Notes: generated by a model not told the origin, from the sequence alone. DNA of 64,000 nucleotides from Cohnella sp. (GCA_028287445.1 JAQBPQ010000030.1:21443-85442); one strand, 5' to 3'. Numbered from the stretch's first letter, positions 10,017 to 21,223 are shown. Numbers and translations are program-made.

Positions 10017-11095
10017 CCCGTCGTCGCTTCCATATGCTTCGCCCGCAGCTGCCCGCAAGCCGCCGCGATGTCATGCCCCTGCTCCCTGCGAATCGTCGCG
10101 TTTACGTTCCTGTTTTGTAATATGCGTTGGAATTCGAAAATGTCATCCCTCGGCGTCCGGACATAATCGCGCTCCGGCACATAATTGACCGGGATGAGAT
10201 TGACGTGGCAAAGCATGCCCTGCAGCACCGCGGCCAGTTCTTCCGCATGCTCGGGCCGGTCATTCACACCGCCGATTAAAGCATATTCGAACGTGACCCT
10301 GCGACCCGTTTTTTCGATGTAGTAACGGATGGCGTCCATGACTTCGGTAAACGGGTACCGCCGGTTAACCGGCATGAGCTTGGACCGCAGCGCATCGTTC
10401 GGAGCGTGAATGGAAATCGCCAAATTGATCTGGGTGTTCTCGTCCGCAAACTTGTACATGCTCGGCACGATGCCGCTCGTAGATACCGTGATGTGCCGCG
10501 CTCCGATGTTCAGCCCTTTCGGATGGATCATGTTTCGAAGGAATTTCATCGTGGCATCGTAATTCTCGAACGGTTCGCCCGAACCCATGATCACGATGCT
10601 GGATACCCGCTGATCCTCCGGATCGAGCAGCTTTTGGCACTGCACCACCTGGGCCACAATTTCACCCGGAGTGAGATTGCGTTTCAATCCGCCAATTGTG
10701 GATGCGCAAAATGTACAGCCGATGCGGCAGCCCACCTGGGTCGTTACGCATACGCTGTTTCCGTAGTTGTGGCGCATGAGGACCGTTTCAATCCCGTGGT
10801 TGTCATGCAGACCAAACAAGAATTTGACCGTTCCGTCCTTGGACTCAAACTTGGCAATTTCCGTCAGCGTCACGAACGCAAAGCTATCATCCAGTTTGAT
10901 GCGAAGAGGCTTAGGCAAGTTGCTCATTTCTTCGAAGGAACCGACCCGCTTGACGTAGAGCCATTCGAAAATCTGGTCGGCACGAAAGACAGGCTCTCCC
11001 TGCTCTCTCGTCCATTCCTGAAGCTCTTCCAGCGAGTAATCGTAAATAAAAGGTTTATCGTTTTCTATCTCTTGTTTCAAAGTTGTCACCACCAT
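10013..11095 (-). CDS. rlmN: 23S rRNA (adenine2503-C2)-methyltransferase RlmN
   Basis: Radical SAM motif [22 protein letters not shown]. Confidence 0.97.
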   Translation of the reverse strand: MVVTTLKQEIENDKPFIYDYSLEELQEWTREQGEPVFRADQIFEWLYVKRVGSFEEMSNLPKPLRIKLDDSFAFVTLTEIAKFESKDGTVKFLFGLHDNHGIETVLMRHNYGNSVCVTTQVGCRIGCTFCASTIGGLKRNLTPGEIVAQVVQCQKLLDPEDQRVSSIVIMGSGEPFENYDATMKFLRNMIHPKGLNIGARHITVSTSGIVPSMYKFADENTQINLAISIHAPNDALRSKLMPVNRRYPFTEVMDAIRYYIEKTGRRVTFEYALIGGVNDRPEHAEELAAVLQGMLCHVNLIPVNYVPERDYVRTPRDDIFEFQRILQNRNVNATIRREQGHDIAAACGQLRAKHMEATTG

Positions 11096-11155
11096 TCGAT
11101 CTATTTTAGCATAAACACTCAGCGAGCCGAAACACCATGAGATCAGATCGCTGTA

Positions 11156-12568
11156 CTATGTTCTCCGCAATCGGGCAATAAAGAATCCGTCGCTGCCAAA
11201 ATGATGAGGCAAAAGCTGCACCATGCCCGGGAATGGCTCGGGGATGATGTTCCGCTCGCGCAGAGGCTCCAGCACCTCATCCGGCCACTCGGAATCAAGC
11301 GAGAAGTGCGGATGGTCCGCCAGAAATACCCGGATCGACTCCCCATTTTCTTCCGGCGTGATCGTGCAGGTGCTGTAGACGAGCACGCCTCCCGGCTTCA
11401 CCAAGGCGCTCGCGGCCCTCAGTAGTTGATGCTGAAGTTCGGCGAGGCCCGCGATGTCTTCCGGCGTCTTGTTCCATTTGATTTCCGGTTTCCGGCGAAT
11501 GACTCCGAAGCCGGAGCAAGGGGCGTCGAGCAGTACGACGTCCATCGAATCCGGCGGCAGCAGGTCCGTCAGCGCAAGCGCGTCCGAGGTCGTCGTTTCG
11601 ATAATGCCAAGGCCGAGTCTCTCCTTCTGTTTGTCGATCAAGGGCCGCTTATGCGGGTGGACGTCGTTGGCGATCACCCGTCCGCGGTTCTGCATGATCT
11701 CCGCCAGATGCGTCGATTTGCCGCCCGGCGCCGCGCAGCAGTCCAGCACCGACATGCCCGGCTTCGGATCGGCGACCGCAGCCACGAGCATGGAGCTTTC
11801 ATCCTGCACGGTCAGCAGGCCGTTCCGGTACCAAGGGGTGTCCGCCAAACTGCCGGCTCTGGTCGCGACGATGGCATCCGCTGATAAAGGAGACGGTGAC
11901 ACATCCAGTCCGGCTTCCGCCATGTCGGCGAGAAGTGCCGCACGATCCGTTCTCAATCGGTTCACGCGCACCGAAGCATGAGGCGGCTCGTTGTCAGCCG
12001 CGCACAACGTTTCTGCGGTTTGCTCGCCGTATGCCGCGATCCATCGCTCCACCAGCCACCGGGGATGGCTGTGCGTCAAGGAAATTCGCTCGGCAACGGG
12101 CAAATCGGCCGGCAGCGGAAGGGTTACGCCTTCGCGAAGCAGACCCCGGAGTACGCCATTCACAAGACCGGCAATGCCGGCGTGGCCGCGCTTTTTGGCG
12201 ATGCGAACGGCTTCATCTACCGCGGCATGAGCGGGAACCCGCTCCAGCCAGCGCAGCTGGTAATAGCTGAGACGGAGCAGACAGCGCACCCACGGTTCCA
12301 CTTTGCGGGGCCAGCCCTTCACTTTGGAGGAGAGAACTTGGTCGATCGTATTCAGCCGCTGAATCGTTCCGTACACGAGTTCGGTCGCCAACGCCTTGTC
12401 GGGACGGGAAAGCTCCGCCTCCGAGAGCATGCCGTGCAGCGCAAGTCCGCTGTATGCCCCTTGCTCTTCAACGCGCCGCAGCACTTCCAGCGCCAATTCC
12501 CGGGGTCCGTCCGGCCGGCGTGCTCCTTTTTTATGTTGTTCCGCCAAACTCGCTGCCTCCTTCCCCAT
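11156..12568 (-). CDS. rsmB: 16S rRNA (cytosine967-C5)-methyltransferase RsmB
   Basis: NusB-like N-terminus; VLDCCAAPGGKSTHLAE; DAPCSGFGVIRRKPEIKW. Confidence 0.96.
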   Translation of the reverse strand: MGKEAASLAEQHKKGARRPDGPRELALEVLRRVEEQGAYSGLALHGMLSEAELSRPDKALATELVYGTIQRLNTIDQVLSSKVKGWPRKVEPWVRCLLRLSYYQLRWLERVPAHAAVDEAVRIAKKRGHAGIAGLVNGVLRGLLREGVTLPLPADLPVAERISLTHSHPRWLVERWIAAYGEQTAETLCAADNEPPHASVRVNRLRTDRAALLADMAEAGLDVSPSPLSADAIVATRAGSLADTPWYRNGLLTVQDESSMLVAAVADPKPGMSVLDCCAAPGGKSTHLAEIMQNRGRVIANDVHPHKRPLIDKQKERLGLGIIETTTSDALALTDLLPPDSMDVVLLDAPCSGFGVIRRKPEIKWNKTPEDIAGLAELQHQLLRAASALVKPGGVLVYSTCTITPEENGESIRVFLADHPHFSLDSEWPDEVLEPLRERNIIPEPFPGMVQLLPHHFGSDGFFIARLRRT

Positions 12569-12650
12569 GATGGGTGCCGATTACATCCAGTATCTCCACA
12601 TTGCTTAGCAGCCATTTGAACGCGGCATAGCTTGCTCATCGAGCTTTATG

Positions 12651-12684
12651 AAAAAAAACGGCGCCCGGTTCACCCGAGCACCGT
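12651..12684 (-). terminator. terminator of fmt overlapping its stop codon
   Basis: Minus: CGGTGCTCGG-gtgaa-CCGGGCGCCGTTTTTTTT; the fmt TGA lies in the loop. Confidence 0.65.
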
Positions 12685-13623
12685 GCCGCGGGCCAACCGA
12701 GCGCCTTTGGCGAATTCCGCAGCGGGCAGCGATTTTTTGCCTGCCGGCTGCACTTCCGTGAGCACCACGCTGCCGTCTGCCGTGCGTACCCGAATGCCGA
12801 ACGAGCCGGTTTCGAGCACGGAACCCGGCTCCAGCCCTTCCCACTCCGGACGGAGGATCCGGTCGAATTCCTGCGGGATGCTGCACGCCCATACTTTGAA
12901 CACTTCGCCGTTCAACAAGGTGAAACCGCCGGCCATCGGATTCAGCCCCCGTACGCGGTTGAACACCTCGCGTGCCGTAACGTTCCATTGCAACTGCTCG
13001 TCCTCGCGCGTCAAATTCGGCGCGTAGGTCGCTTCCTCATCGTTTTGTTTCTCTCTTGGAGCAGTACCGTCGAGGATCATCGGCAGCCAAGCCCGCAGCA
13101 ATTCCGCCCCTACCAAACTGAGATTCCGGAACACCGAACCGGCTGTATCTTCATCCCGGATGGGGACCTCCGCTCGAGCGATCATATCGCCGGTATCAAG
13201 CCCCTCCGCCATGTACATAAGGGTCACACCGGTAACCGTTTCGCCATGAATGAGCGATCTTTGAATCGGTGCACCGCCACGGTAACTGGGCAACAGCGAT
13301 CCGTGAACATTAATGCAGCCGAGCCGCGGCAGATTCAGAACCGACTTCGGCAATATTTGGCCGTAAGCCGCCGTGATGATCAGATCAGGCTGTAAAGCAG
13401 CCAATTCCGCTACCGCTTCCGGAGCACGGAGCTTGTTCGGCTGAAGAACCGTCAGTCCGCTTGCCGCCGCGAACTCTTTGACCGGCGGAGGAGTAGGCTC
13501 GCGTCTCCTGCCCTTGGGCCGGTCCGGCTGTGTCACAACCGCAACGACATCGCATAACTCTTCGAGGAGCATCTGCAAAGTAGGAACGGCGAAATCCGGC
13601 GTCCCCATAAACACGATTCGCAT
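12670..13623 (-). CDS. fmt: methionyl-tRNA formyltransferase
   Basis: MRIVFMGTPDFAVPTLQML; NVHGSLLPSYRGGAPIQ. Confidence 0.97.
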   Translation of the reverse strand: MRIVFMGTPDFAVPTLQMLLEELCDVVAVVTQPDRPKGRRREPTPPPVKEFAAASGLTVLQPNKLRAPEAVAELAALQPDLIITAAYGQILPKSVLNLPRLGCINVHGSLLPSYRGGAPIQRSLIHGETVTGVTLMYMAEGLDTGDMIARAEVPIRDEDTAGSVFRNLSLVGAELLRAWLPMILDGTAPREKQNDEEATYAPNLTREDEQLQWNVTAREVFNRVRGLNPMAGGFTLLNGEVFKVWACSIPQEFDRILRPEWEGLEPGSVLETGSFGIRVRTADGSVVLTEVQPAGKKSLPAAEFAKGARLARGTVLG

Positions 13624-13624
13624 G

Positions 13625-14113
13625 TTATTCGCCGTCCTGTTCCGGCGCCAGCTTGCGCGCTTCATAGACGGATTCGGCTAAATCGATGAACAGCACGCCG
13701 TTCAAATGATCCAACTCGTGTTGGAACGCGCGGGAGAGCAGTTCCGACCCTTCATATTGAACAGGTTGGCCATGGCGGTTAAACCCTTTGATCACGACCT
13801 TGTTCGCCCGCTTCACATCGCCCTGCAAGCCGGGAATGCTGAGACAACCTTCTGCGCCCATCTGCTCGCCTTCCCTGCTGACGATCTCCGGGTTGATGAG
13901 CTCGATCAGCCCGTGCTCTTCGTCCGCATCCACCACAAGAATCCGCTTCAAAATGCCGATTTGCGACGCAGCGAGCCCGACCCCGTCGGCGTCGTACATC
14001 GTATCGGCCATATCGTCAAGCAGCTTGTGCAGACTGGCGTTGAATTTGGTCACTTCCTGGGCCCTCTCCCGCAGTACGGGGTCGGGATGTTTCACGATCA
14101 ACCGGATGGCCAT
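13625..14113 (-). CDS. def: peptide deformylase
   Basis: GVGLAASQIG, EGCLSIPG, QHELDHLNGVLFID. Confidence 0.97.
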   Translation of the reverse strand: MAIRLIVKHPDPVLRERAQEVTKFNASLHKLLDDMADTMYDADGVGLAASQIGILKRILVVDADEEHGLIELINPEIVSREGEQMGAEGCLSIPGLQGDVKRANKVVIKGFNRHGQPVQYEGSELLSRAFQHELDHLNGVLFIDLAESVYEARKLAPEQDGE

Positions 14114-14130
14114 CCTTCATCAGTCCTTTG

Positions 14131-16620
14131 TCAAAGCATCATCTGCGGATCCACGTCGACGCTCACTTGCACTCCGCCGCGTTTGACCGCATCGCTCATA
14201 TCCCGCAGCACTCCTGCGGTCAAGGCGCTTGCGTCGAGCTCTCCCCGATATTTTACCATAACTTGAAAACGGCTGCGATCCTTCAGCTTGGCAATCGGGG
14301 AAGGAACCGGGCCCAGAATGTCCAACGCCGCCGATCCCCCGGCCGCTGAAGACGGCGGATAGCCCATTTCTCTCGCTCGCTCACGCATTGTTCTTGCAAA
14401 CATTTCCCCGACCGAAATCAGCATGGCAACCGATTCGTGCGAAAAAATGACCGAGATAAGCCGCCCGTACGGCGGGTATCCCAGCACATGCCGGGTACCC
14501 AGCTCATGCCTGACAAATCCCTGGTAATCGTGACCTTCCACGGAAGCGACGGAAACATGCTCCGGGTCATACGTTTGCACGACGACTTCCCCGGGCAACT
14601 CATGCCGGCCGGCTCGCCCGGCTACCTGCGTAAGCAGTTGGAACGTCCGTTCCGCCGCACGAAAATCCGGAAGACGCAGCGCGGCATCGGCCGCCAGTAC
14701 CCCGACCAGCGTCACGCGGGGAAAATCGAGCCCCTTGGCCACCATCTGGGTGCCCAGCAGCACATCCGCTTCCTGATTCCGGAACATCGTCAGCCACTTT
14801 TCGTGAGAACCTTTTTCGGAAGTGGTGTCCACATCCATTCGGATGACGCGAATGCCGGGGAATGTCTCCGCAAGCGCCTCCTCGACCTTCTGTGTTCCAG
14901 TCCCGAAAAATCGGATGTGAGGGCTTTGGCAAGAAGGACACGTCTTCGGTTCGGATTCCGAATAACCGCAATAATGGCAGCGAAGATTGTGGGAGCCGCG
15001 GTGATAGGTCAAGGCAATGTCGCAATGGGGACAGGAGCACGTGTACCCGCATGAGCGGCACATGACGAAGGTTGCATAACCGCGCCGATTCAACAGCAAC
15101 ACGGCTTGCTCCTGCTTGCGGAGCCTTTCCCGCAGTGCTTCCGTCAGCATCCGGCTAAACATGGCACGGTTGCCTAGCTTCAATTCCGCGCGCATGTCCA
15201 CGATATGTACAACGGGCAGCGGTCGAGCCGCCACGCGCTCGGGCAAGGAAATATATTGTACTTCCCCCGCATGCCCGATTTCCCCCTTGGCCGCCGCGTA
15301 GCTTTCGAGGGATGGGGTCGCGGAACCCAGCACGACGACTGCCCCTTGAAGACGTGCACGTTCAACGGCTGCATCGCGTGCATGGTATTTCGGACTTTCT
15401 TCCTGTTTATAGGAAGTTTCGTGTTCTTCATCAATGACAATGAGACCAATCTTCGAAAAGGGAGCAAATACGGCGGAACGCGCCCCAACCGCCACTTGGG
15501 CGCGGCCTTCCCGGATTTTGCGCCATTCGTCGTAACGTTCACCGTGGGACAGCCGGCTGTGAAGCACCGCTACCCGCTCGCCAAAACGGCTCTTGAACCG
15601 CTCGACCATTTGAGGCGTCAGCGCGATTTCCGGTACAAGCACGATCGCTTGGCGCTCTTGGGAAAGACATTGCTGAATCGCCTGCAAATAAATTTCCGTT
15701 TTGCCGCTGCCGGTTACTCCATGCAGCAGGAATACCCGGTGTTCGTGCTCCGCCAACGAAGCGGCGATCGGCTCCAGCGCACAACGCTGAGCGGGTGTGA
15801 GCGTGAGTGGTGCCGAAGCCGGAAATTCCCGGCCTTGGTAAGGATCCCGATCCTCCGTGAGTTGGCGGATCTCGAGCGCTCCCCGATCAGCCAGCGCGCG
15901 GATCGTCGACGGGGTCGTTCCGACCGCATCGGCCAAAACCGCCAATCCAATCGGCTCTGAATTCGACGCCAAATATTCCAACACTTCCCGCTGCTTACGC
16001 GCCCTGGCCGGTACATCCGCCAAGGAGGCTTGCAGCTTGCCGTTGTCCGGCGGAAACACGGTGGACACCGTTTTGACCGACAACCGGTCCTCGACTTGCT
16101 GTCGTTCCGTTAAGCGGCCTTCCTTCAACCAGCGCTTGAGCAGCGGTCCCCGGTCCGGGAACTGCTGCATCAGCGACGACCATTTCATAACCGCTCGCTG
16201 CCGGAACACATGCCAAACGGCGGCCTCCGGCGGTTCCATCCCGATCGGATCAACCGTGCCTTCCGCCAAAGCGATATATTTTTCCGTGCGGCCTTTGAGG
16301 GCGGCCGGGAGCATCACCTGCAACGCCACCACAAGCGGACAAAGCCAGCGCCGGCTCATCCACATCCCCAACTCGATGAGCTCGGGGGTGAGCGGCGGCA
16401 TCGCATCCAACACGTCGTTGAGCGGCTTCAGCCGGCTCAGGTCGACTTCCGCTTCTTCCGTGAACCCGGTCACGATTCCCTGCAGCGTACGTCCGCCGAA
16501 CGGCACGGCGACGCGACTGCCGACTTCCGTCCATGCCGCCAGTCGCTCCGGAACCAAATAATCAAACGGCCGATCCGTTTCGCGGCTCGGCACGTCTACG
16601 ATTACGCGGGCAATCGTCAT
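14131..16620 (-). CDS. priA: primosomal protein N' (PriA)
   Basis: GVTGSGKTEIYLQAI, DEEHETSYKQEE, Cys-rich zinc region CRSCGYTCSCPHCDIALTYH. Confidence 0.97.
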   Translation of the reverse strand: MTIARVIVDVPSRETDRPFDYLVPERLAAWTEVGSRVAVPFGGRTLQGIVTGFTEEAEVDLSRLKPLNDVLDAMPPLTPELIELGMWMSRRWLCPLVVALQVMLPAALKGRTEKYIALAEGTVDPIGMEPPEAAVWHVFRQRAVMKWSSLMQQFPDRGPLLKRWLKEGRLTERQQVEDRLSVKTVSTVFPPDNGKLQASLADVPARARKQREVLEYLASNSEPIGLAVLADAVGTTPSTIRALADRGALEIRQLTEDRDPYQGREFPASAPLTLTPAQRCALEPIAASLAEHEHRVFLLHGVTGSGKTEIYLQAIQQCLSQERQAIVLVPEIALTPQMVERFKSRFGERVAVLHSRLSHGERYDEWRKIREGRAQVAVGARSAVFAPFSKIGLIVIDEEHETSYKQEESPKYHARDAAVERARLQGAVVVLGSATPSLESYAAAKGEIGHAGEVQYISLPERVAARPLPVVHIVDMRAELKLGNRAMFSRMLTEALRERLRKQEQAVLLLNRRGYATFVMCRSCGYTCSCPHCDIALTYHRGSHNLRCHYCGYSESEPKTCPSCQSPHIRFFGTGTQKVEEALAETFPGIRVIRMDVDTTSEKGSHEKWLTMFRNQEADVLLGTQMVAKGLDFPRVTLVGVLAADAALRLPDFRAAERTFQLLTQVAGRAGRHELPGEVVVQTYDPEHVSVASVEGHDYQGFVRHELGTRHVLGYPPYGRLISVIFSHESVAMLISVGEMFARTMRERAREMGYPPSSAAGGSAALDILGPVPSPIAKLKDRSRFQVMVKYRGELDASALTAGVLRDMSDAVKRGGVQVSVDVDPQMML

Positions 16621-17840
16621 GCGCCGTTCATCCGTTCGACGGCGAGCCGCCAGATCCGCTCCGCCACGATTGATTTGGCGGACAGCGCAATATTTTCCAC
16701 AAGGCCTTCAGGTCCGTAGATGCTGACAATATTGGTGTCGGATGCAAATCCCGCTCCCTCCCGGGAAACGTCATTGGCCACGACCAGGTCGCACTTTTTG
16801 CGTTGCAGTTTGTCCATCGCGAATGTCTCCAAATCGCCGGTTTCTGCAGCAAAGCCGATGACAAACGGGACCCGTTCTCCGGGATATGCCGTTTTCCATT
16901 CTCCGATCGCCTGCAAAATGTCCGGGTTGCGGACGAGCTCGAGCGACAAGGTTTGTTCTTTCTTTTTGATCTTCGATTGGTACTGAACGGATGGCCGATA
17001 GTCGGCCACAGCCGCCGCTTTCACAATGACGTCCACCGTGCCGAGCCGGTTCATCACCGACTCGTACATGTCGGCGGCCGATTCCACTTGAACCAGTTCA
17101 ACGCCGCCAGGCGGCTTTTCATCCGTCCGCGCACAGATCAGCGTGACTTCCGCCCCTAAATCACGGGCCGTTTCCGCCAGCGCAAACCCCATTTTACCCG
17201 AGGAATCGTTCGTAATGTAGCGTACAGGATCGATGCGCTCCACCGTTCCTCCGGCTGTTATCATGACCTTACGCCCCGCAAGAAGCTTTGGCCCCGTCAA
17301 CCATGCTGCGATCGCCTCCGCGATTTCGTCCGGCTCCGCCAGTCTGCCTTTGCCAACATATCCGCAAGCGAGTTGCCCGGTTCCCGGTTCGACGAACCGC
17401 ACGCCGCGAGAGCCAAGTTTGACGACATTCTCGATGACCGCCGGGTGTTCCCACATGTGAACGTTCATCGCCGGTGCAACGACGACCGGAGCGGTGGTGG
17501 CCAGCAGCAAGGTGCTCAGCATGTCATCCGCGATGCCGTTCGCCATTTTGCCGATGATATTCGCCGTCGCCGGAGCGACGACGACCAGATCGGCGGCGTC
17601 CGCCCAATCGATATGCTGCACGACCGACGGATCCCGCTCGTCAAACACGTCGGTCGCCACCGAGTGGCGTGACAGCGTTTGAAGGGTCAGCGGCGTAATA
17701 AAGCGTGTCGCCCCTTCCGTCATCACCACACGAACCGAAGCTCCCCATGAGACGAGGCGGCTGCACAATGAGGCTGCCTTGAACGCGGCGATGCCGCCTG
17801 AAACGCCGAGCACGATCGTTTTCCCCGAGAGCCGCTTCAC
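16617..17840 (-). CDS. coaBC: bifunctional phosphopantothenoylcysteine decarboxylase/phosphopantothenate-cysteine ligase
   Basis: VLGVSGGIAAFKAASL, APAMNVHMWEHPA, ITAGGTVERIDPVRYITNDSSGKMG. Confidence 0.97.
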   Translation of the reverse strand: MKRLSGKTIVLGVSGGIAAFKAASLCSRLVSWGASVRVVMTEGATRFITPLTLQTLSRHSVATDVFDERDPSVVQHIDWADAADLVVVAPATANIIGKMANGIADDMLSTLLLATTAPVVVAPAMNVHMWEHPAVIENVVKLGSRGVRFVEPGTGQLACGYVGKGRLAEPDEIAEAIAAWLTGPKLLAGRKVMITAGGTVERIDPVRYITNDSSGKMGFALAETARDLGAEVTLICARTDEKPPGGVELVQVESAADMYESVMNRLGTVDVIVKAAAVADYRPSVQYQSKIKKKEQTLSLELVRNPDILQAIGEWKTAYPGERVPFVIGFAAETGDLETFAMDKLQRKKCDLVVANDVSREGAGFASDTNIVSIYGPEGLVENIALSAKSIVAERIWRLAVERMNGA

Positions 17841-17876
17841 TTCGTTTCCCCCTCCGATACATAGGAATGCGGCCTA

Positions 17877-17902
17877 GAAAAAAAACAACCGCAGGGGTTG
17901 TC
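17877..17902 (-). terminator. terminator downstream of rpoZ
   Basis: Minus: CAACCcctgcGGTTG followed by a T run. Confidence 0.6.
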
Positions 17903-17935
17903 CTTCCTCGGTACCAAACAGGTCCGAACCGTTTA

Positions 17936-18133
17936 TTATTCCAGATGTTCGACTTTCACATAATCGTGATAAATCTCTTCAAGCGCGACTCCAACCACTT
18001 TGTGCGATTTGGGAGCCATCATCTCCGACTGGATGCCGTCCCGCAACCCGCGGGCTCTCTTCGAAGCCGCCACAACCAGCGTGTATTTACTGTCTACTTT
18101 ACGGACCAATTCGTCAATCGACGGATATAACAT
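17936..18133 (-). CDS. rpoZ: DNA-directed RNA polymerase omega subunit
   Basis: MLYPSIDELVRKVDSKYTLVVAASKRARGLRDG. Confidence 0.95.
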   Translation of the reverse strand: MLYPSIDELVRKVDSKYTLVVAASKRARGLRDGIQSEMMAPKSHKVVGVALEEIYHDYVKVEHLE

Positions 18134-18137
18134 ACAT

Positions 18138-18773
18138 TCACCTCTCCGATACGTTTTCTGCAGCGGTCAACTCTTTCAATTCCCGAAACAATTCGTGCAG
18201 GAACCGTTCCCGCTTGCAGTGTTCCGCCGTGATAATGGCGCCGATCCGGCCGCAAGCCGAATCGATTTGATCATTAACGACGGCGTAATCATAATGATAC
18301 AGCAAATTCATCTCTTCCACAGCAACGGATAAACGATTGTCGATGGTCGCCTGCGATTCGGTGCCTCTCCCGACGATTCGCTGCTTCAATTCATTCAGCG
18401 ACGGGGGGAGCAGGAAAACAAACACGCCCTCCGGAAACTTCTCTTTCACTTTTAAAGCGCCCTGCACTTCAATTTCTAAAATGATATCCTTGCCTTCCGC
18501 CAGTGTCTTGTCGACGAATTCTCGGGGTGTGCCGTAATAATTGTCAACATATTCAGCATATTCGAGCAAGGCGTCATGCGTGATCATGTCTTGGAATTGT
18601 TCTCGGGATTTGAAAAAATAGTTCACACCTTCGCGCTCGCCTTCCCGGGGTGCCCGGGTGGTCGCGGAAACAGAATAAATCAGCTCGGGCTGTTTGCGGC
18701 GAAGCGCCGCGCATACGGTTCCTTTGCCGACACCGGATGGACCGGATAACACGATCAGCAATCCTCTGTTCAT
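18138..18773 (-). CDS. gmk: guanylate kinase
   Basis: [41 protein letters not shown]. Confidence 0.96.
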   Translation of the reverse strand: MNRGLLIVLSGPSGVGKGTVCAALRRKQPELIYSVSATTRAPREGEREGVNYFFKSREQFQDMITHDALLEYAEYVDNYYGTPREFVDKTLAEGKDIILEIEVQGALKVKEKFPEGVFVFLLPPSLNELKQRIVGRGTESQATIDNRLSVAVEEMNLLYHYDYAVVNDQIDSACGRIGAIITAEHCKRERFLHELFRELKELTAAENVSER

Positions 18774-18786
18774 GTACTTCTCCGAT

Positions 18787-19047
18787 TCATTCGTCATGTT
18801 CGTCGTCTTTGGTAGACAACCGGTGCGCAACCGTCTCCGGCTGGACGGCAGACAAAATCACATGGTCGCTGTCGGTGATGATCACAGCGCGCGTGCGGCG
18901 GCCGTATGTCGCATCGATCAGCATATGCCGGTCACGGGCTTCTTGGATGATGCGTTTGATCGGCGCGGATTCCGGACTTACGATGGAAATGATCCGGTTC
19001 GCCGATACGATGTTCCCGAAACCGATATTGATCAGCTTGATTGCCAT
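18787..19047 (-). CDS. remA: extracellular matrix regulator RemA (DUF370)
   Basis: [67 protein letters not shown]. Confidence 0.95.
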   Translation of the reverse strand: MAIKLINIGFGNIVSANRIISIVSPESAPIKRIIQEARDRHMLIDATYGRRTRAVIITDSDHVILSAVQPETVAHRLSTKDDEHDE

Positions 19048-19233
19048 GCAACGATTCCCTCCGGTCTCTCCTCGTCAGCAGCTTCCGGGGCGTCCCTAAC
19101 ACGCTCCCATTGTTGCCGAAAGCGGCCCCCCGCATACTGCGGGACGGATGTGTCAGCCACATCCTATTGATTGATTGCTTTATTGTACTTCAAATCCTTA
19201 GGACGGACAAGAGCCGAGAGCGGCATTCTCCGG

Positions 19234-21120
19234 CTATCTGCTCTGGGAAGGTAAGGCACCGTGGATCACGTATTTCGTTAAAGAGACGCTCATGTCGTAG
19301 GAAAGAAACGGCGTAATCAGATAGATTCCGTTAAACAACGGCATAGCCGAATCCAGCAGCTCACGCGCAATCGCCACCCCTTCGGCGCGGCCTGCCGGGC
19401 CTTCCAATCCGTTCATCCGCCGGCGCACTTCATCCGGCAATAGGATGCCAGGCACTTCGTTGTGCAAATACTCGGCATTGCGCCCGCTCGCCAGCGGCAT
19501 GATGCCGAGAAATATCGGCACGCTGAGATGACTCGTGGCCTCGGCCATGCGCTCGATCAATGCCGGGTCGTACACGGGCTGCGTCATGATGTAATCGGCG
19601 CCGGACGCTACTTTGCGTTCCAGCCGTTCCACCGCTTTATCCAGGTATTTGACGTTCGGGTTGAAGGCCGCCCCCACGATGAAATTCGCCTTTTGTTTAA
19701 GCGGTTTGCCGGAAAACGCGACACCTTCGTTGAGCTGTTTGATCATGCGGATGATTTCGAAAGAGGTCAAATCGTACACCGAGCTCGAACCGGGCAAATC
19801 GCCGAACTTTGCCGGGTCACCGGTTACCGCCAGCACGTGATCGATGCTGAGGGCGTCAAAACCCATCAGGTGCGACTGGGTTCCGATCAGGTTGCGGTCG
19901 CGGCAAGCGATGTGCACGAGAGGCCGAATCCCGACTTTTTCCTTGACAAGCGCTCCCAGCGCCATATTGCTCATACGAGTGACGGCAAGCGAGTTGTCCG
20001 CCATCGTCAGAGCATCCGCTCCGGCGTCCTTAAGCGCCTGTGCTCCTTGCATGAAACGGGCGATGTCCAGATCGCGCGGAGGATCCAATTCTACAATGAC
20101 TGTGTGGCGCTGCCGCACGAGATCGACCAGGCTCGGTTCCTTGTAGCCGGCCGCTCCTTCGGCATTGCGGGCGGCGGGCTGCAGAGCTTCCTGAACGGCA
20201 ATCGAGCCTGCCGCGGTTGGTGCGGCGGCGGATTCCCTCCCAGGCGCAGCCGGGGCATAACTGTTGAGCGCTTTCGCAATGGCGGCAATGTGTTCCGGTG
20301 TTGTGCCGCAGCACCCGCCGATCAGCCGGGAATTCAGATCGGCGAATCGTTTCGCCGATGTGGCGAAATATTCGGGCGAGGCCTTATACTCGACTTTGCC
20401 GTCCACATAGTCCGGAATGCCCGCATTGGGAAACACGCTGAGCGGTACGCCAAGATCGCCCGGGATCGTTTCCATCGCCCGGAGAATGGCGTTAGGACCG
20501 CTGCGGCAATTGAAGCCGATGACGTCCGCACCTTCGCCCTTGAGACGCCGGAACGCTTCGGCCAGCGGAACGCCATCTTGCGTGCGCGCAGCGTCTTCCA
20601 CCGCGAATTGGCAGATGACCGGAAGCCCGCTCCGCTTGCGAATGAGGGCAAGAGCCAGCGACAGTTCCTCAAGGTCGAAAAACGTCTCGAGCAACAACCC
20701 GTCCGGCCCGGCAGCCAGCAGCGCTCCGATCTGTTCCTCGAAGTCCCGCTTCATGCTGGTTGTACGCACATTTTTGCGCCGGCCTGCGCGGATCGCGCCG
20801 ATCGCACCCACCACGTAAGCGGCATCTCCCGCCGATTGCCTGGCAATGGCCACACCCGCTGCATTGATCTCTTCCGTTTTCTTCTCCAGACCATATTTGG
20901 ACAGTTTCCCGTGTTGAGCGGAGAACGTGTTCGTCTCGATCACTTGTGCGCCCGCTTGGACATAGCGTCGGTGCACGTCGGCGATAACGTCCGGCTTAAG
21001 CAGGTTGAACTCTTCATACGAGACTCCGACCGGAAAGCCGAGCTGATATAAATAAGTTCCCATCGCACCATCGCCTACAAGAGGTTTTTCCCTAAGCGCC
21101 ATGCGCAAATCCGGTTTCAT
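19234..21120 (-). CDS. bifunctional homocysteine S-methyltransferase / methylenetetrahydrofolate reductase (YitJ-like)
   Basis: N-terminal GDGAMGTYLYQLG and Zn-binding GGCCGTTPEHI; C-terminal MTHFR domain. Confidence 0.94.
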   Translation of the reverse strand: MKPDLRMALREKPLVGDGAMGTYLYQLGFPVGVSYEEFNLLKPDVIADVHRRYVQAGAQVIETNTFSAQHGKLSKYGLEKKTEEINAAGVAIARQSAGDAAYVVGAIGAIRAGRRKNVRTTSMKRDFEEQIGALLAAGPDGLLLETFFDLEELSLALALIRKRSGLPVICQFAVEDAARTQDGVPLAEAFRRLKGEGADVIGFNCRSGPNAILRAMETIPGDLGVPLSVFPNAGIPDYVDGKVEYKASPEYFATSAKRFADLNSRLIGGCCGTTPEHIAAIAKALNSYAPAAPGRESAAAPTAAGSIAVQEALQPAARNAEGAAGYKEPSLVDLVRQRHTVIVELDPPRDLDIARFMQGAQALKDAGADALTMADNSLAVTRMSNMALGALVKEKVGIRPLVHIACRDRNLIGTQSHLMGFDALSIDHVLAVTGDPAKFGDLPGSSSVYDLTSFEIIRMIKQLNEGVAFSGKPLKQKANFIVGAAFNPNVKYLDKAVERLERKVASGADYIMTQPVYDPALIERMAEATSHLSVPIFLGIMPLASGRNAEYLHNEVPGILLPDEVRRRMNGLEGPAGRAEGVAIARELLDSAMPLFNGIYLITPFLSYDMSVSLTKYVIHGALPSQSR

Positions 21121-21199
21121 GAAGCCTCCCCATCCATTCCATCGATAAAGTAATTATAAATGTAGCACAATATGCGCCATGCGAAAACGCGGAAACGCC

Positions 21200-21223
21200 A
21201 AAAACCCGGCCCCGGAGCCGGTT
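21200..21223 (-). terminator. terminator of dapF
   Basis: Minus: AACCGGCtccgGGGCCGGGTTTTT. Confidence 0.65.

Noticed and set aside
19462-21051. 529-aa plus-strand ORF
   Set aside because: Lies entirely antisense to the clearly coding YitJ-like gene; composition looks like a GC-rich shadow frame with no recognisable domain.
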